A DNA stretch of 64,000 nucleotides, from contig NC_072796.1 in NCBI RefSeq assembly GCF_028583425.1, forward strand, positions 123,291,464 through 123,355,463. The letters run 5' to 3'. Source of the DNA: Eublepharis macularius. Its lineage: Eukaryota; Chordata; Lepidosauria; Squamata; Eublepharidae. The notes under the pieces were generated by a model. That model was given only the letters and a program-made list of their open reading frames with translations. It was not told where the DNA came from and ran no database searches. This document shows positions 1 through 12,621 of this stretch, piece by piece (the first letter of the stretch is position 1; every line of letters begins with the position of its first letter). The position numbers and the translations under genes were made by a program.

Positions 1-60
1 GGCAAGCCCAATCTCATTAGATCTTGGAAGCTAAGCAGGGTCGGTCTTGGTTAGTAATTG
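1..60 (+). mobile_element. 5S rRNA-derived SINE fragment
   Basis: ggaagctaagcagggtcgg and tggttagt are the internal control region of 5S rRNA. The window edge cuts the element and a hAT MITE follows. Confidence 0.75.
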
Positions 61-206
61 AATTGCCCTCCAGCAGCGCGGAGGGCAATCTAAACTCCCC
101 TCTGTCTGGAGATCAGGGGGTGGGGCCACCTGCCATGTGACCATTTTACAAAAGGTTCCGGAACTCCGTTGCACCACGTTCCCACTGAAAAAAAGCACTG
201 CCTCTA
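61..206. mobile_element. Partial CAGGGCTTTTTT hAT MITE
   Basis: Begins in the palindromic centre (aattgccctccagcagcg) and runs to gaaaaaaagcactg. It abuts the 5S-derived SINE fragment at 1-60. Confidence 0.7.
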
Positions 207-898
207 TATATCTTCACTGTACGAGCCTGGTGTACCAATCTAAAGAGGGTATGTGGTGTAAAAAATTGCGATGGGATATAAGTGAGTGACTTCTCCTCAT
301 TTGGATCATCGAAGAGTTGATTATTTGTCAAGCCCTAAGGAGCAGAATAGCGATGATATTGCATATATTGATAATCATACGGACTATCCTATGTGAGCAG
401 GTTTTTCTGTCAAGTATCTAATAATTTGTCATTTGAATTCATGTTTTTCTCATCAATTGCAAATAACAAAGGACCTCATTTTTGTTCAATGGATACGTTT
501 AAACCGATATTTTTGTTTTGTCTGTGAAGAAGCTCAAGCTATAATAACATCAGGCCAGCTCTCCAGATGCAGGTTATACTATATAATTAGGCGCGTTAGA
601 TAAACAGCACTGTAGCAGCTGGAACAGAACGAACTTTGAAAAGGACATCATGTCGATCCATTGGTAGAAATACAATTTTGACTTCGGCCAAGTAACAATG
701 AGTTGATGATAGCTTTTACTTTCTTGTTTTAGTAAACAAAATTATACGCTTATGAAATAAATGAGATTTTTTTTAAAAAGGGATTACTTAACAGTATAAC
801 AGACTTTTCAGTTTGGCAAAATTATGGCAAGAAAGAAATGTTTAACCTGTACTCTTTTTTTTTGCTAAACTCTCTGGATGCCAAAAGACAATTTAGGC
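207..898. other. AT-rich sequence, nothing recognised
   Basis: No coding potential, no repeat I can name. Confidence 0.5.
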
Positions 899-934
899 CT
901 CCTAGTCTAGTCTAGTCTAATCTAGTCTAGTCTT
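899..934 (+). repeat. (TCTAG)n microsatellite
   Basis: Seven units of ctagt, one altered (ctaat). Confidence 0.85.
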
Positions 935-1011
935 CTTGCAATGTCCCTAACAATTTATCATTATCCTCAGATCATGGTAGGATTGTTTAGTAAGTGCATT
1001 GCCAAATTTTT

Positions 1012-1083
1012 TAGCACCTGAGATGGATTGAACCTTAGAACCTTCTGAATGTAAGCAGATGCTGTACCATAAACTACAGCCCC
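1012..1083 (-). mobile_element. tRNA-like head of a SINE, worn
   Basis: gattgaaccttagaaccttc and the A-box region to ctacagcccc match the head of the SINE at 44138 in reverse. Confidence 0.5.
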
Positions 1084-1276
1084 ACTCCTGGGGGCAGAGT
1101 TGAGATGGCTACCAGCAAGAAGAGGCAGACAGACTGACGATATAGGCCTAGACCCTGCTAAGAAGTAGGAGTCCCAAGTCTAAGCCAGAAGACAGTCACA
1201 GGAGAGGAAAGGCCTAGCAGATCTGGCAGCGGACAGAACAAGGTCCTGCATATCTGCAGGACCGCCTCTCCCCATA

Positions 1277-1523
1277 TATAATAATAATAACATTCGATTT
1301 ATATACCGCCCTTCAGGACAACTTAATGCCCACTCAGAGCGGTTTACAAAGTGTTATTATTACCCCACAACAATCACCCTGTGAGGTGGGTGGGGCTGAG
1401 AGAGCTCCAGAGAACTGTGACTCGCCCAAGGTCACCCAGCTGGCTTCGTGGAGGAGTGGGGAATCAAACCCGGCTCTCCAGATTAGAGTCCCATGCTCTT
1501 AACCACTACACCAAACTGGCTCT
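1277..1523 (-). mobile_element. Sauria SINE
   Basis: tRNA-derived head with ggtgtagtggttaagagc (A box) and gggtttgattcc (B box) on the minus strand, and the body ending tatataaatcgaatgttatt. Nearly complete. Confidence 0.9.
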
Positions 1524-1555
1524 ATGTACCCCAGAGGATGCTTCGTTCAACAAAT

Positions 1556-2566
1556 AAACAACTGTTGGTGGTCCCTGGCCCAAGGGAGGCCCACCTGGCC
1601 TTGACCAGAGCCAGGGCCTTTTCGGTCCTGGCACCAATCTGGTGGAACACTCTGTCTGAGGAAACCAGGGCCCGGTGGGATTTATTATCTTTATACCAGC
1701 CACACTAAAGATCTGTCCACCATAGGGTTGCCAGGCCCCCTCAATCTCCCAGCGGGAGATTGGGGGCTGGCTCTTACCTGGGGGGGTGCATGCTCACGAG
1801 CGCTCCTCCAAGCATGATGACATCAATTTGAAGTGACATCATCACGCAGCCCCCTGGCTTGCGCCGTTGGGCGCTGCTGCAGAGCGCAGGAACGTTCCTG
1901 CACTTCGCAGCAGCCCAAAACAGGCCCGATCCGCACCAAAATGGGCGTAGATTGGGCCCGTTATGGCGTGGATCGGGCCCATTGTGGGCCCCTGCGGAGC
2001 GCAGAAACACTCCCGTGCTCCGCAGGAACCACAACGGACCCGATCCGCGTCAAAATGGGCCCAATCCGCTCCCAAATGGGCATTGATTGGGCCCGTTTTG
2101 GCGCTGATCGGGCCCGTTTGGGGCTCCTGCAGAGCGCAGGAGCATTCCTGTGCTCCACAGGGGCCCCGATCCAGGCCAAAACAGGCATCCTGGCAGCGAC
2201 TGTGCACGGGGGTGCGCAGCACCGCAGGGGGCGCGCATGGAAGGTGCGCCCCCCCTCTGGCCAGGTAAGTAGGGACGGGGGTGGGATCCCCCGCCCCCAC
2301 CGGGGGTCTGGCAGCTGTAGTCCACCACCCTATATATGATCCTATATATGAGCTAGGCCCTGAAATGTAGTATTTTATCGTCATCATCTGAAGAGAAGCT
2401 GTATTGTATTTATTGTATAAAGTTGTTTTAATGTTATTTGTATAACGTTTTATCTGTTTTTAACTGTTATTGATGTAAATTGAAATGTTGTACTCCGCTC
2501 TGAGCCTGCCTGGCTGGGAGGGCAGACTAAAAATCTAATATAATAAATAAATAAAATAAAATAATG
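1556..2566 (+). mobile_element. L2-like LINE 3' end split by a hAT element
   Basis: 1556-1704 (ggtccctggcccaaggg… ctggtggaacactctg) and 2328-2566 (gtactccgctctgagcctgc… aataaataaataaaataaaa) are the two parts; the hAT element 1723-2319 lies between. Confidence 0.75.
1723..2319. mobile_element. GC-rich hAT-type non-autonomous element with internal repeats
   Basis: Termini TAGGGTTGCCAG and ctggcagctgta, with a perfect 8-bp duplication gtccacca at 1715-1722 and 2320-2327, which is the hAT signature. The interior has imperfect, partly palindromic units of about 100-130 bp around gatcgggcccat-like motifs and is CpG-rich. Overlapping open frames in several phases here are a by-product of the repeats. 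It sits in an L2-like LINE 3' end. Confidence 0.8.
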
Positions 2567-3346
2567 GAGAAATTTGGGTGGAGAATGGCAAAGGAGAAGG
2601 GGAGCCCAGGTGTTCCTTCTACGAGCTGAGCACCTGAGGTGAGGATATTTTAGTCAGAAGATACAAAGAAGGACCCTCAAAGGCCTACCTACTGAGGGCA
2701 CTCACCCTTACTGTCTCACAGCACCCTCAAAAAAGTCCTCATGCAGGAAATATTAGGGTTCTTTTACTACCAGGGTTCCTTTATTTCTATTGTGTTTGCT
2801 TCTCTCAAAATCACTCTTTTATTTTAGTCTTTCTCCAGACTGATGTCACTGGTAATTATGCAGCAGTGCCCATGAAACCCTTCAATTAGTCGTTGTGTGT
2901 CCGCAGCTGATGACTCAATGTTCTTTCTATATCAAAAATGGATCTACCAGATTTTTCTCCTTCTGCTTTTTAAATTATCCCAGAACTTGGGCCTGAATTG
3001 GCATATGCTGGTGAAACCCAACCAGATCTGTTTCATTTGAAGCCCAAAACACCAGGAAAAGAGAGACTGCTAGATTTCTGCCCCCCCCCTGCCCAAATTT
3101 ACATCAATAATTTATTTTGGGGTCATTAGAAATGTTTCGATCCTTCCTCTCCTTTGACAATTGTTGGTATGCCAGGATTTGTTTTGAGAAAATGTTCAGG
3201 TTGTTGAACAATCAGGGAAATGGTGGCGGCGGTGGCAGGCACAGATAGAGCTGATGAGGAACTCTACGTATCTCCAAGATGTGCCAGTGGAACTCTCTGA
3301 CACTGTGGCATCCTGTCCAACGCAATGCTGGAACAAGCTGCTAAGC
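2567..3346. other. Unassigned sequence
   Basis: No gene or repeat recognised; some motifs (ggcctgaattggcatatgct) may be old repeat. Confidence 0.4.
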
Positions 3347-4044
3347 TGTTAGCAGTTGAACCTCCCCTCACGTTAAAAGGGAAGCTTATGAATATGGCTA
3401 TCTCATAAGCTCCTCTCCTCATGTGTTTTAAACACGGAAACACTGCATGGCCAGGCAGGAAATGGCAGCCAGCCCCCAGCCGGGAGTTAGAAAATTACTA
3501 ACATGTGAGTCATAATGAGGCAAGCCCCACACCTCCGTAAATGTGCAAAGATCTTAAGACAATAGGTTCTTCCAGGAGTTCCTGAATTAATCACCTCAAC
3601 ATGACATTTCCCTATTCTTGGCTAATCAGGGGGCTCTGATAGCCACTCCCATCCAGATAACTTTAGTTTCACCCAGGAAAGCTTAATCAATTTTTTCCTA
3701 GTTCTTTGTCTTGCCCAGAAGATGCAAGCCTGCCCCCAGGGTACATTCCACAGTAGAGTTGGGCTACCCTTCGCCGTAGTTCTGCGTGTGTGCTCTGGGT
3801 TTCTACGCACACCCTCAGACTGAACCCCTCTCTTCTTGCCGCAGAGCACTGGGTGCTGAAGCTGTTCTCCTTCTGGACTTGTACTCTATCCAACCTCCTC
3901 TCTGCTTTTCCCGACCGACACTGTATGCGTGTGGTGTATGTTCTTGTACGATTACTTGTGTGACACCCCTTTAATAAAAATCATTTTTGTCATACACCCG
4001 CTTGGTCATTTTGAGAGTCCTCTGATGGACGGGACCTGGTATAA
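3347..4044 (+). mobile_element. Possible solitary LTR of an endogenous retrovirus, fossil
   Basis: About 700 bp beginning tgttagcagttg. It has a poly-A signal (AATAAA at 3973-3978) followed after about 70 bp by ggtataaattggtgg, the layout of a retroviral R/U5 and leader. No internal region or second LTR is visible in the window, and no target duplication. The call rests on layout only; age cannot be judged. Confidence 0.3.
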
Positions 4045-4427
4045 ATTGGTGGAGATCCCTGTTACCCCCTCTTGCTAGACACCCCCCCACCCATTTCTGG
4101 CAGGGAAAGAGGCAGACTCAGGGGAATGGCAGGAATGAGCCAGTTCCCTAAGGTGCCCCAGCCCAGGAATGCCCCCCAAAACTGGTGGGAATGTATGCCA
4201 GCCAAAACCACAGAGGAGCCCATAGGTGCCCATAGAATGGGACAGGCCAAGCACCCTTGCACAGGTGTGGCCCCACACAAAGGATCTGGCAGAGCACAAG
4301 ATGGCAACTACAGCTGCAACCAGTCACTTCCCTGCCCAGCAGCTGCCAACCCCCCTCCCCAGCACCCAATTACAACCCCCCCCCCCCAGCACGATATTAA
4401 CTCTGCGATGGTGAAAACCAAGGCTGA

Positions 4428-4990
4428 CCGTTAAGAATTCCAGGAGGATCTCCACAAATTGGGTGAGCGGGCTACAGTGTGGCAAATGGTTCAGTGTAGG
4501 GAAGTGTGAGGTGATGCACACTGGAACAAAAAAATCCCAAGTTCAAGTATATGCTAATAGGATCTGAACATGCTGAGACTGAGGGCCAAGCTGCAAGTGA
4601 CGAATGACACTTGAACGGCAAGTGTATTTCTCCCTGTTCACTTGCCCTCCACTCAATCCACTTGCTGTTCAAGTGTCATTCGTCACTTGTAGCTTGGCCC
4701 TGAGAAGGAAAGAGACCTTGGGATTGTAGTGGGTTGTTCAATGCGAGTATCAAGCCAGGGTGCAGCAGCAGTGAAAAAGAAAACAGCAAATATTATAATG
4801 CCCCCGAGCTCCGTGGTGTGCTCCCCCGCCCCCGGGCCGGCGCCCCCTCCAGCACCTTAGCGCCCTAGGCGGCTGCTAGGCTGGCCTCAGTGGGCATGCC
4901 CTTCATAGCAACTGGTTGGCCACTGTGTGAAACGGGATGCTGGACTAGATGGACTACTGGTTTGATCCAGCAGAGCTCCTTTTTGGTTCT
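4428..4990 (+). mobile_element. CR1 LINE 3' part with two nested insertions
   Basis: gtgtgaggtgatgcacactg… aaaaaaatcccaagttcaag, then the MITE 4583-4700, then gaccttgggattgtagtggg. After a GC-rich piece (4796-4876) the end gggatgctggactagatgga to gatccagcagagctcc follows, a usual CR1-type 3' end. Confidence 0.75.
4583..4700. mobile_element. 118-bp palindromic MITE (copy 1)
   Basis: Terminal inverted repeats of about 43 bp beginning GGGCCAAGCTGCAAGTGACG flank a short unique centre. Flanked by TGA at 4580-4582 and 4701-4703. It is inserted in a CR1 LINE remnant (4428-4790), so it is younger than that LINE. Confidence 0.9.
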
Positions 4991-5551
4991 TTTGTCCAAA
5001 TATTGTGCTGCGCTATACAGCGAGTGGGGAGGGAAGCTTATAATTTACATTTTTGCAGAGAGGTGAAGGAAGAAATCAACCGTCAAAGGGACAGAGAAGC
5101 AAGGGTAACAAAAGGTTAACAAAACTGAAGATTTCATAGAAGAGGTGGGTTCAGAGATGGGATTTAAAGGGAGGGGGGAGAACGTAATTCTTATCAGGGG
5201 TTTCAAGGTATAAGAGACAAGGAAGAATGGGCAGAGGCTATTAATAGAACCTTTGGGAGATTTGCAGTACAATCCTCTGGGCAGTTATACCCTTCTACCG
5301 TCAGACAGTAGAGTTATAAAAGCAAAATCATAGGTAGGTAAGATTGATTGATTGATTTTATTATTAGACCAGACAGACAGGAGAAATACATATTTAAGAA
5401 ATTTCACAATTAGAATAAAAAGATAAAAAACAGTTTTAAATTGATTAACATCTAAGTATCATAAAATTTTCTTAACCTGAGTATCACCATAGAATCGTAT
5501 CGTATATACTCGGATATGAGAGCAGAAAACTTAAGAAGGAAGAGCAATTAG

Positions 5552-5738
5552 TAGGGATGCCAACTCCATGTTGGCTAATTCCTGGAGATTTAAGGGTGGA
5601 TCCTGGGGACAGCATGGTTTATGGAGAGGAGGCACCTCAGCAGGGTATAATGCCGTAGAGTCCAGCCTCCAAAACAGCCTGGAAATCAGTTGTAATTCTA
5701 GGAGATCTCCAGGCCTCACCTGGTTGTTGGCAACCCTA
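5552..5738. mobile_element. hAT-type MITE, TAGGGTTGCC family
   Basis: Ends tagggatgccaactcc and gttggcaaccCTA; flanks gcaattag and ccaattag agree at 7 of 8 positions. Confidence 0.82.
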
Positions 5739-5751
5739 CCAATTAGTTTAC

Positions 5752-8260
5752 TTTGAGGTGGGTGGTATTGGTGCATTTTCCTTGGTGCAAAACACTACTC
5801 TGAGTTCTCAGAAGATATGACCCCACAGCAAAAGCAAAGGCTTGGAGGAAGCAATAAAGACTGCACCCCACAAACAAGAACTGTACAATTGTTGCACAAT
5901 GATGTATAAGTCAATGAAAGCATGGAATGTCTGGAAGAGAACTGAGCATGATATAATTTGCTACATGCCATGTTTATATCTACTTTGTGTTAGTGCAATT
6001 TGGAAGGACATGTAATCCAAACATGTATGCCCCATTGTATACCAAGGAATAAATAAAGTATTGTCTTGGAAGAGAGATGCGACTGGTAACAGTATATTTT
6101 GGGGGCATTTAAAGAAACATGAAAACAAACAATAACATAATTCTGCACATGTCCAATAAACACAGCTTGCTACCCTTGGGGCATTACAGACACAGCATTA
6201 CTTCCAGTTAAGTCCCCTTCTCCTGAAAAATAGAGAAGGCTTAAAAATAGTGCATAGATCTATATCTGACTGTGTGCCTATATTTAGGAATCCTTAACCC
6301 ATGAGTACTAGACACTGCTGTGATAATAGTAGTAGTAGGTGTGCAACAGGAAATCCATTCTCCCCCCATGGACGGAAGGCCAGTCCCCACAGATGCTAAA
6401 AATTCAGAATTACTGACGACTAAGGGAAGTGCACTTCTGAACTCCACTTGAACTTTGGTTTGTCTGCTTCGCAACAAGGAGCTTTCCCTAAAAATAGAGT
6501 TCATAAAAATAATACGAGGAATATCTGCACATCATTTCGAGACAATTGCACGAAGATTGATGCGTCTGGTAGCCTGATTCTTTTCTGGAACCAGTAGCAC
6601 TGAAATAATTGAATCCTCTCAGCCTGCACTCTGGGGAAGAGACACAGGCCTGTGAATTTCCAGAGGCAGTGGAAATGGAGGTATCCACCACACTTTGGCA
6701 CTTTTCTAGTTTTGCCGTCTAGCCCTCTCCCTACCTCCTTTATTGGGCAGGCGTTGGGTTTGCCGTGCAGGAGGCAGTGGGTGGAAGCAGGGCTGGGAAA
6801 CAAACAAATGAAGAAAGCTGCCATTGCCTCATTAGGGAACTTAAAGATATAAGCTGGGAGCCCACAGTGTGTGTGTTCTGTGTGTGGGGGTGTGTGATTT
6901 AGAACCTCCACAGATCTTCTTTATCTGTGGGTAACCTGGTTTTGCTGCTTTTACGATCATAATGATGGGAATGTGGATAGTGGAGAAATTGGCATTGTGG
7001 CAACACCATGATGTCATTTCTAAGTTTGCCAGAACCATAGAGCTTTGAGCGAATCCTAGAGCATAGCACTGATGCAATGACATCACTTGCAGGTTTGCTC
7101 CAGAAGTGAAATTACAGCATGTCCACTATGCGACCCACCCTCTCCACACCCCCTCAGACTCTTGCCGGGTACGAGCCACTGGTTGGCAATCATAGGCAGA
7201 ACCTTGAGGTATTAAGTAGACTGTATTCCTGCAGACTGTAGGTAGGGGGAATCTCTTTTTGAGTGTTCCTCTATATCAAAACATTCCCTGCAATGTAAAA
7301 AGGCAGCATATTAGGGAGACCAGCTCTCTCCCTGTCAAGCCAGTTTTCTGCTTGCAAGGAATTTTTCACCTAGGGGAACATTTGGAAAAAAAAAATGTGA
7401 TCCACTCCCTACATTTTGAAATGGAGCTTTCCAATAAACTACCTCAGGAAACTACCCTTCATTCTGCTCCATAAGTAGACAAAGCCGAATTAAGAGATAC
7501 GTTCACCCATTGAACTATTGGCCTTCCTCCGCTCCTGAATAAACTGGCAACTTCTTATCTCCTTCACACTTCACAGGAGATCTGCTTGCTACCATTCTGC
7601 TCCCCTTTCTCCCAAGACACTCTTTGTGCCATTCTAGACAAGAGAAAGGGAAGATTAAGAAAGTGGAGCAAAACTGTCCCTTTCTTCAACTCGCCACCCC
7701 CCCCCAACACCTCCACACTTCTTCTCACACTTCTTGAATAAATGTCACTTCTCACTAAAGACATCCATCCTTCTGCCAGACAGTGTTTAAAAACTCCCTG
7801 AAGATTATACAGTGCAGTTTGGGGGAGAAAGCAACTTTAATGTCTTGTGACAATGAATCAATATGGATTTTATTAAAGCTTTCAGAAAGACATCTTGAGG
7901 CATCTATAATGTGTGATGCATTTGGGGTTAAACTGGCCGCAGATGGCTTTTTATCTCTCTCACTCCTGCCGTTTCCTGGGGACTAAGCATTTATTTGAGC
8001 TAGCAGGACACAGCGCTGCCTGGGGAAAAGTCTGAAATCAGCACTTTTGGAAAGCGATGCACCATGTGGAGCCATCACTCACAATGCCCCAACAGACCAA
8101 CTGTATGTCGGTGTCTTACGGATTCATTGAAGTGACAAGGGGTAGCAATTCCTTGGGTTTGGCAGACAAGTTTTGGGGCATGGGAGATAATGACAGAATT
8201 TGACAGTCAACAGGCTACTGGTTCTGGTTTCTGGAAAGCTTGCATGTGAATATTACGAAA
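5752..8260. other. Mostly unassigned intergenic sequence
   Basis: 6940-7200 resembles the inside of TAGGGTTGCC-type hAT elements (catgatgtcatttc, caatgacatcacttgc). The rest, including open frames of up to 136 codons around 6500-6910, shows no recognisable protein. Confidence 0.4.
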
Positions 8261-8267
8261 CTCTCTG

Positions 8268-8450
8268 ATACTAAGCCAGGCCATTGGTCCATCGAGCTCA
8301 GTATTCTGGCAGGCAGCAGCTCTCTAACATCTCAAGGTCTTCTCCAAGGTCTCAGGGTATCTGCTATCCATGCTTTGAATTAGAAATGCTGGGGACTGAA
8401 CCTTGGAATCTTTGCGTAGGGATAGCATCTCTCTGCCAGGAAGCCAGAAT
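8268..8450 (-). mobile_element. tRNA-derived SINE (as 44138), minus, worn
   Basis: aagccaggccattggtccat and atgctggggactgaacct mark the two ends of the match. Confidence 0.7.
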
Positions 8451-8769
8451 CTTACCCCTGAAAATAAAGCATATGAAACTCCCTTATGCTAAGATAAAAC
8501 ACTCATCTAATTTCTCCCAGGATCTCTTAACCAAGGGCCATTTAACTGGAGAGGCAAAAGACTGAGCATTCTGCATGTGCAAAACCATGGCCTCCTCCCC
8601 TTTCAGCACATTGCAATAGCATGATCTACAGTGTCAAATGTTCATATGGCTCCACAAACATGGGTAAGCGTGCAAGGGTCTTTAGGGTCAGTATGGGAGA
8701 TGCCAGAAAGTTGATGCTCCTTTAGTAAGCATTTCTCACAGCTCACCATCATTCTGAAAAAGATTTCAG

Positions 8770-9665
8770 GGCAGAATGATTCATTATGCATTTTGGAGTA
8801 GAGTGCTACTGGTGAGCAGAAGGTCTGGCCCAGGATTTAAGGTGTCACCTGTTACACTCCCCTTGAAGGAGCAGGTCCATAGTTTGGGGGTGCTCTTGGA
8901 CCCCAGGCTGGTGCTGCTGGATAAACAGGTGGCAGCTGTGGCCAGGAATGCTTTTTTTTACAAACTGTGACTGGTTAGCCTGCTGTGGATTTTCCTGGGC
9001 AGAAAGGATATGGCTACTGTGGTGCATGCCCTGGTTACATCTAGATCAGATTACTGCAATGTGTTCTACATGGGACGGCCCTTGAAACGTGTCCAGAAAT
9101 GTATATTGGTGCAGAATGCTCCAGCCAGGAGGTTGACTGGAGTGGGATGTAGAGACCGTATCACTCCAGTCTTGGCCTATCTACACTGGCTCCCAATCTG
9201 TTTCCAGGCACAATTCAAGATGCCAATGTTGAGCTTTAAAGTTATGACCAACATATCTGAAAGACCACCTACTCTGTTATGAACCTACCTGACCACTATG
9301 ATCATTCTCCAAGGTGACCCCACCTTCTGAGATTAGGTTACCCAGGAAACGGCCTTCTTGGTCATGGCACCAAAATTCTTGAACTCTTTCCGAGGAGACT
9401 TGGATGTTCCCTATTGTTGCCATTGTTGCCAGAAGTGAAGACTTCTTTTGTTTCATTATTGCTCCTTCCTGCCCAATGTTTTAATTGTTGTTTTTGTGTG
9501 TTTGTATGTATTTTAGCCCTGGTGTCAATTATGTGTTCCTTGCTGGTTTTAATGGTTTTTAAGATGTGATCTTTTACGTGTGTTTTAATTTGTTAGCCAG
9601 CCACCCTGGTGGCCCCGAGGAGGGCAGAAAGGTGGGGTATAAATTTTATAAAATAAATAAATGGA
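8770..9665 (+). mobile_element. L2-like LINE, 3' part, worn
   Basis: Translates in pieces to reverse-transcriptase C-terminal motifs of the L2 group (RSDYCNVFYMG, LVQNAPARRL, ITPVLAYLHWLPI) and ends in ggggtataaattttataaaa with an (aaat)n tail. Several stops break it. Confidence 0.85.
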
Positions 9666-9895
9666 AGAAAACTTGTTATCCAGAACCAGGGGGGTCATTT
9701 GCAGAGGAGAGCCAACAGGCAAGGAAGTTTGCGCAACCCCTTTCTGCTCACTGATTTTTCCTTGCAAATGTATTTATTTACTTACTTCATTAATAGTCTG
9801 CCTTTCTCACTGAGACTCAAGGCAGATTTACACATTTAAAAACAGTACAATCATATCTGTATAATACAGCAGACTATGCAGCAAAATAGGATTAT

Positions 9896-10162
9896 AAATA
9901 ATAATAACAATAACGATAATAACATTAGACTGATATACCGCGCTTCAGGACAATTTAATGCCCGCTCAGAGCGGTTTACAAAGTGTGTTGTCATTATCCT
10001 CATGACAATCACTCTGTGAGGTGGATGGGGCTGAGAGAGCTCTGAGAGAGCTGTGACCGACTCAAAGTCACCCAGCTGGCTTCAAGCTGAGGAGTGGGGA
10101 ATCAAACCCAGTTCTCCAGATTAGAGTCCTGTCGCCCTTAACCACTACATCAAACTGGACCA
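9896..10162 (-). mobile_element. Sauria SINE
   Basis: Complete head and tail in minus orientation; inserted in an older repeat that continues on both sides (9775-9895 and 10163-10230). Confidence 0.88.
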
Positions 10163-10651
10163 GCACATTGAACAGTATGCAACGCATGATAAAATAGTAT
10201 CGTGCATACAGCAATCAATGAAAGAAACATGGATTACCCAAGGTGGGGTTTTTTACAAGTTTTTCTCCCCTCAGAGAGGCTCTGGGAGTAAGCCTAACTG
10301 AGTTATGGGAAATAGCCAGGGAATGCGGACTTTGAAAAGAGAGAAGTCACTGAAAAGCATCTCTTTCCTTCTTATTTCCCCCTGCAAATTCTCCCACCTG
10401 CATTATGAGGCTGTGCCAGTTTATTCGTTCAGGGACTGATAGCAAGATCTTGGATATTGTCGTTAGTTTTCCATTTCCTCAAACGTTCCTCTACTCCCCA
10501 GTACTTCCTGGCCCCAAAGTCTCAGAATCAATCTGCCTAATCTAATGATAATGATCTATAATATTTCCTTCAGCAAATACATACGTTCATTTTTGGATGG
10601 CAATGACCAAAGAAACAGATAGTTGGCTAAACTGGAAAAAAATGTAATAGC

Positions 10652-10657
10652 TTTATT
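10652..10657 (-). terminator. Candidate polyadenylation signal downstream of TNFRSF11B
   Basis: AATAAA on the minus strand about 1.97 kb after the stop codon. Two SINEs (11030-11225 and 11521-11773) lie between and would account for about 450 nt of extra length if this is the true 3' end. An ATTAAA at 12569-12574, only about 50 nt after the stop, and others near 10725 and 10739 are alternatives. No transcript evidence. Confidence 0.25.
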
Positions 10658-11029
10658 AAACATGATCAAAATCCACTCTGAAAACCGGTCATTTAAATAC
10701 GGTACATTCATTTTCTAAGACAGTATTTAATGTAACATTTTAATGTTAACAATACACTTTCACTGTGTGACCTTTTTTTAAAAAAAAAACTGACTAAGGT
10801 AGAAAATACACTCCCAAACAATATCACAACCTATACAGACAAACCTAAGAAACAATCTTTAAAAATCCACAGAAGAATGAAGGGAGGATCTATACTTGAA
10901 CTGTAACAGGCATGTGGTTTATAAATATACCTCCTCATTCCTTTTAGCTTGAATATAGACAGTGTTTCTTTTCTAAATGTGAGGATGGGTAGAAAACAAA
11001 TGACAGTTTGGGCACAGGATTCTGCCTTG

Positions 11030-11225
11030 TACAGCGTCAGGCCAATGGTCCATCTGGCTTATTGTTGTGCGCTCTGACTGGTAGTGGCTCTCTCGGATCT
11101 TGGCTGGGAATGGATCTTTCCTCATATTTGCTGCCTGGGATAATTTAGTTGGAGATGCTGAGGACTGAACCTGGGACCTGCTACATACAAGGTATGTGAG
11201 CTGACACCTGGCTGTGGCACCCATC
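11030..11225 (-). mobile_element. tRNA-derived SINE (as 44138), minus
   Basis: Tail gcgtcaggccaatggtccat and head gaacctgggacctgctacat are recognisable. Confidence 0.75.
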
Positions 11226-11520
11226 CATGTGGCATGCTCTTGTGGTTTAAAAAGGATCCCACATGGCCATTCCAGCCCCTTAAAGAATGCTATCCACAGC
11301 ACTCTGTCCACGCATCAAAATGGGCATTACCTCGTCTCTGCCCTATGCAAGATTGCACTCTCTCTATATGGTGCCATTTCATGTCAGTAGAAAGGACCAA
11401 AGACTTCAGTAGTAGGTCACATAATGAGATCCAAAGGCTTACATTCTGCATACAAGTTTGCAAAAGGCAATGCTATTTTTAAAGGAGGTGCTTTGCCTAC
11501 TTTACAATAAACTGAAATAT

Positions 11521-11773
11521 TGATGATGATGATGATAATAACATTCAATTTATAGATCACCCTTCAGGACAATTTAACACTCACTCGGGGTGGTTTACAA
11601 AGTGTGTTATTATTATCTTTACAACAATCACCCTGTGAGGTGGGTGGGGCTGAGAGAGAGCTGCAGCTGACCCAAGGTCACCCAGCTGGCTTCAAGCAGA
11701 GGAGTGGGGAATCAAGCCTGGTTCTCCAGATTAGAGTCCTGCCACTCTTAACCACTACACCAAACTGACTCTC
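11521..11773 (-). mobile_element. Sauria SINE
   Basis: Minus orientation with a gat-repeat tail. It would lie in the 3' UTR of TNFRSF11B if the distal poly-A signal is used. Confidence 0.88.
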
Positions 11774-12621
11774 CAGATACTTCTGAAGAATAACCATATC
11801 TACTCTAAAACATGGTGGCTCTTGTTTCCTACATGGTTGCCATACAGGATATTTTATCAGCAGCTCCTTAAATCCCACCTTTCAGCACAGAATGTAAGGT
11901 GAAACTCTTCAAAGGAGGTTTCCCATCCAGGATCTGACAAACCCAGACAAGCCAATAGGGTTGGAGGTGCAGGTGCTGTCATCATGAGCGTGATGATGTC
12001 ACTTCCAGGGAAAACTTGGAAGTAAAGTCAGTAACTCTTAAGAATTGCCAGAATCCAGTGATTCCTAGGGCTACTGTTATCGATTCCAGATTTTCCCCCG
12101 AAGTGACATCATTATGTTCACAACACTGGTGAATTTTTGTTTTTCCCCTGCCAACAGTGCAGGCAATGGGAGCTTGGAGCAAGGAATCCCCCACCCCAAC
12201 TGAGGAGTTGGCAGGCCTACTGGCAAGGTTACTCTATAAGGTGCCTTCCAATCATTCACTAGAACCATAGCTTAGTAAGTTGCTATCTGTTTCCACCCTT
12301 AGTCTCATGATGTTGCCATTTAAATTAATAAATATATGTAACATTCTAGATTTCAGTGAATATAAATAGCAAGAATAGGTCAAACCTCTTCTGGCATTTG
12401 TTGTTGTTTTTGCACACCCACAGAATTCACTGGGAGTTTTGGATGTACAAGGGTTCCAGAACAGGATTTTAGTGTTATAACAATACTAATCCAAAAGGTC
12501 TGAGATGGCTCTGAGCCATCCCAGCCAGACATATAAATAAGCTTAATACAGCAAAACACCCCTCCCCATTTAATTATTACTACTAGCAGCAAGTGAAGGA
12601 TGAAAGAGAAGGTAGAGGAAA
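11774..12621 (-). other. TNFRSF11B 3' flank / possible 3' UTR
   Basis: 11955-12220 looks like a worn hAT-type element (gatgatgtcacttcc… gaagtgacatcatta). The remainder next to the stop codon is AT-rich and may be transcribed as 3' UTR. Confidence 0.4.

Noticed and set aside
1774-2387. Several long overlapping frames on both strands (up to 181 codons)
   Set aside because: They arise from GC-rich repeated palindromes of a hAT element.
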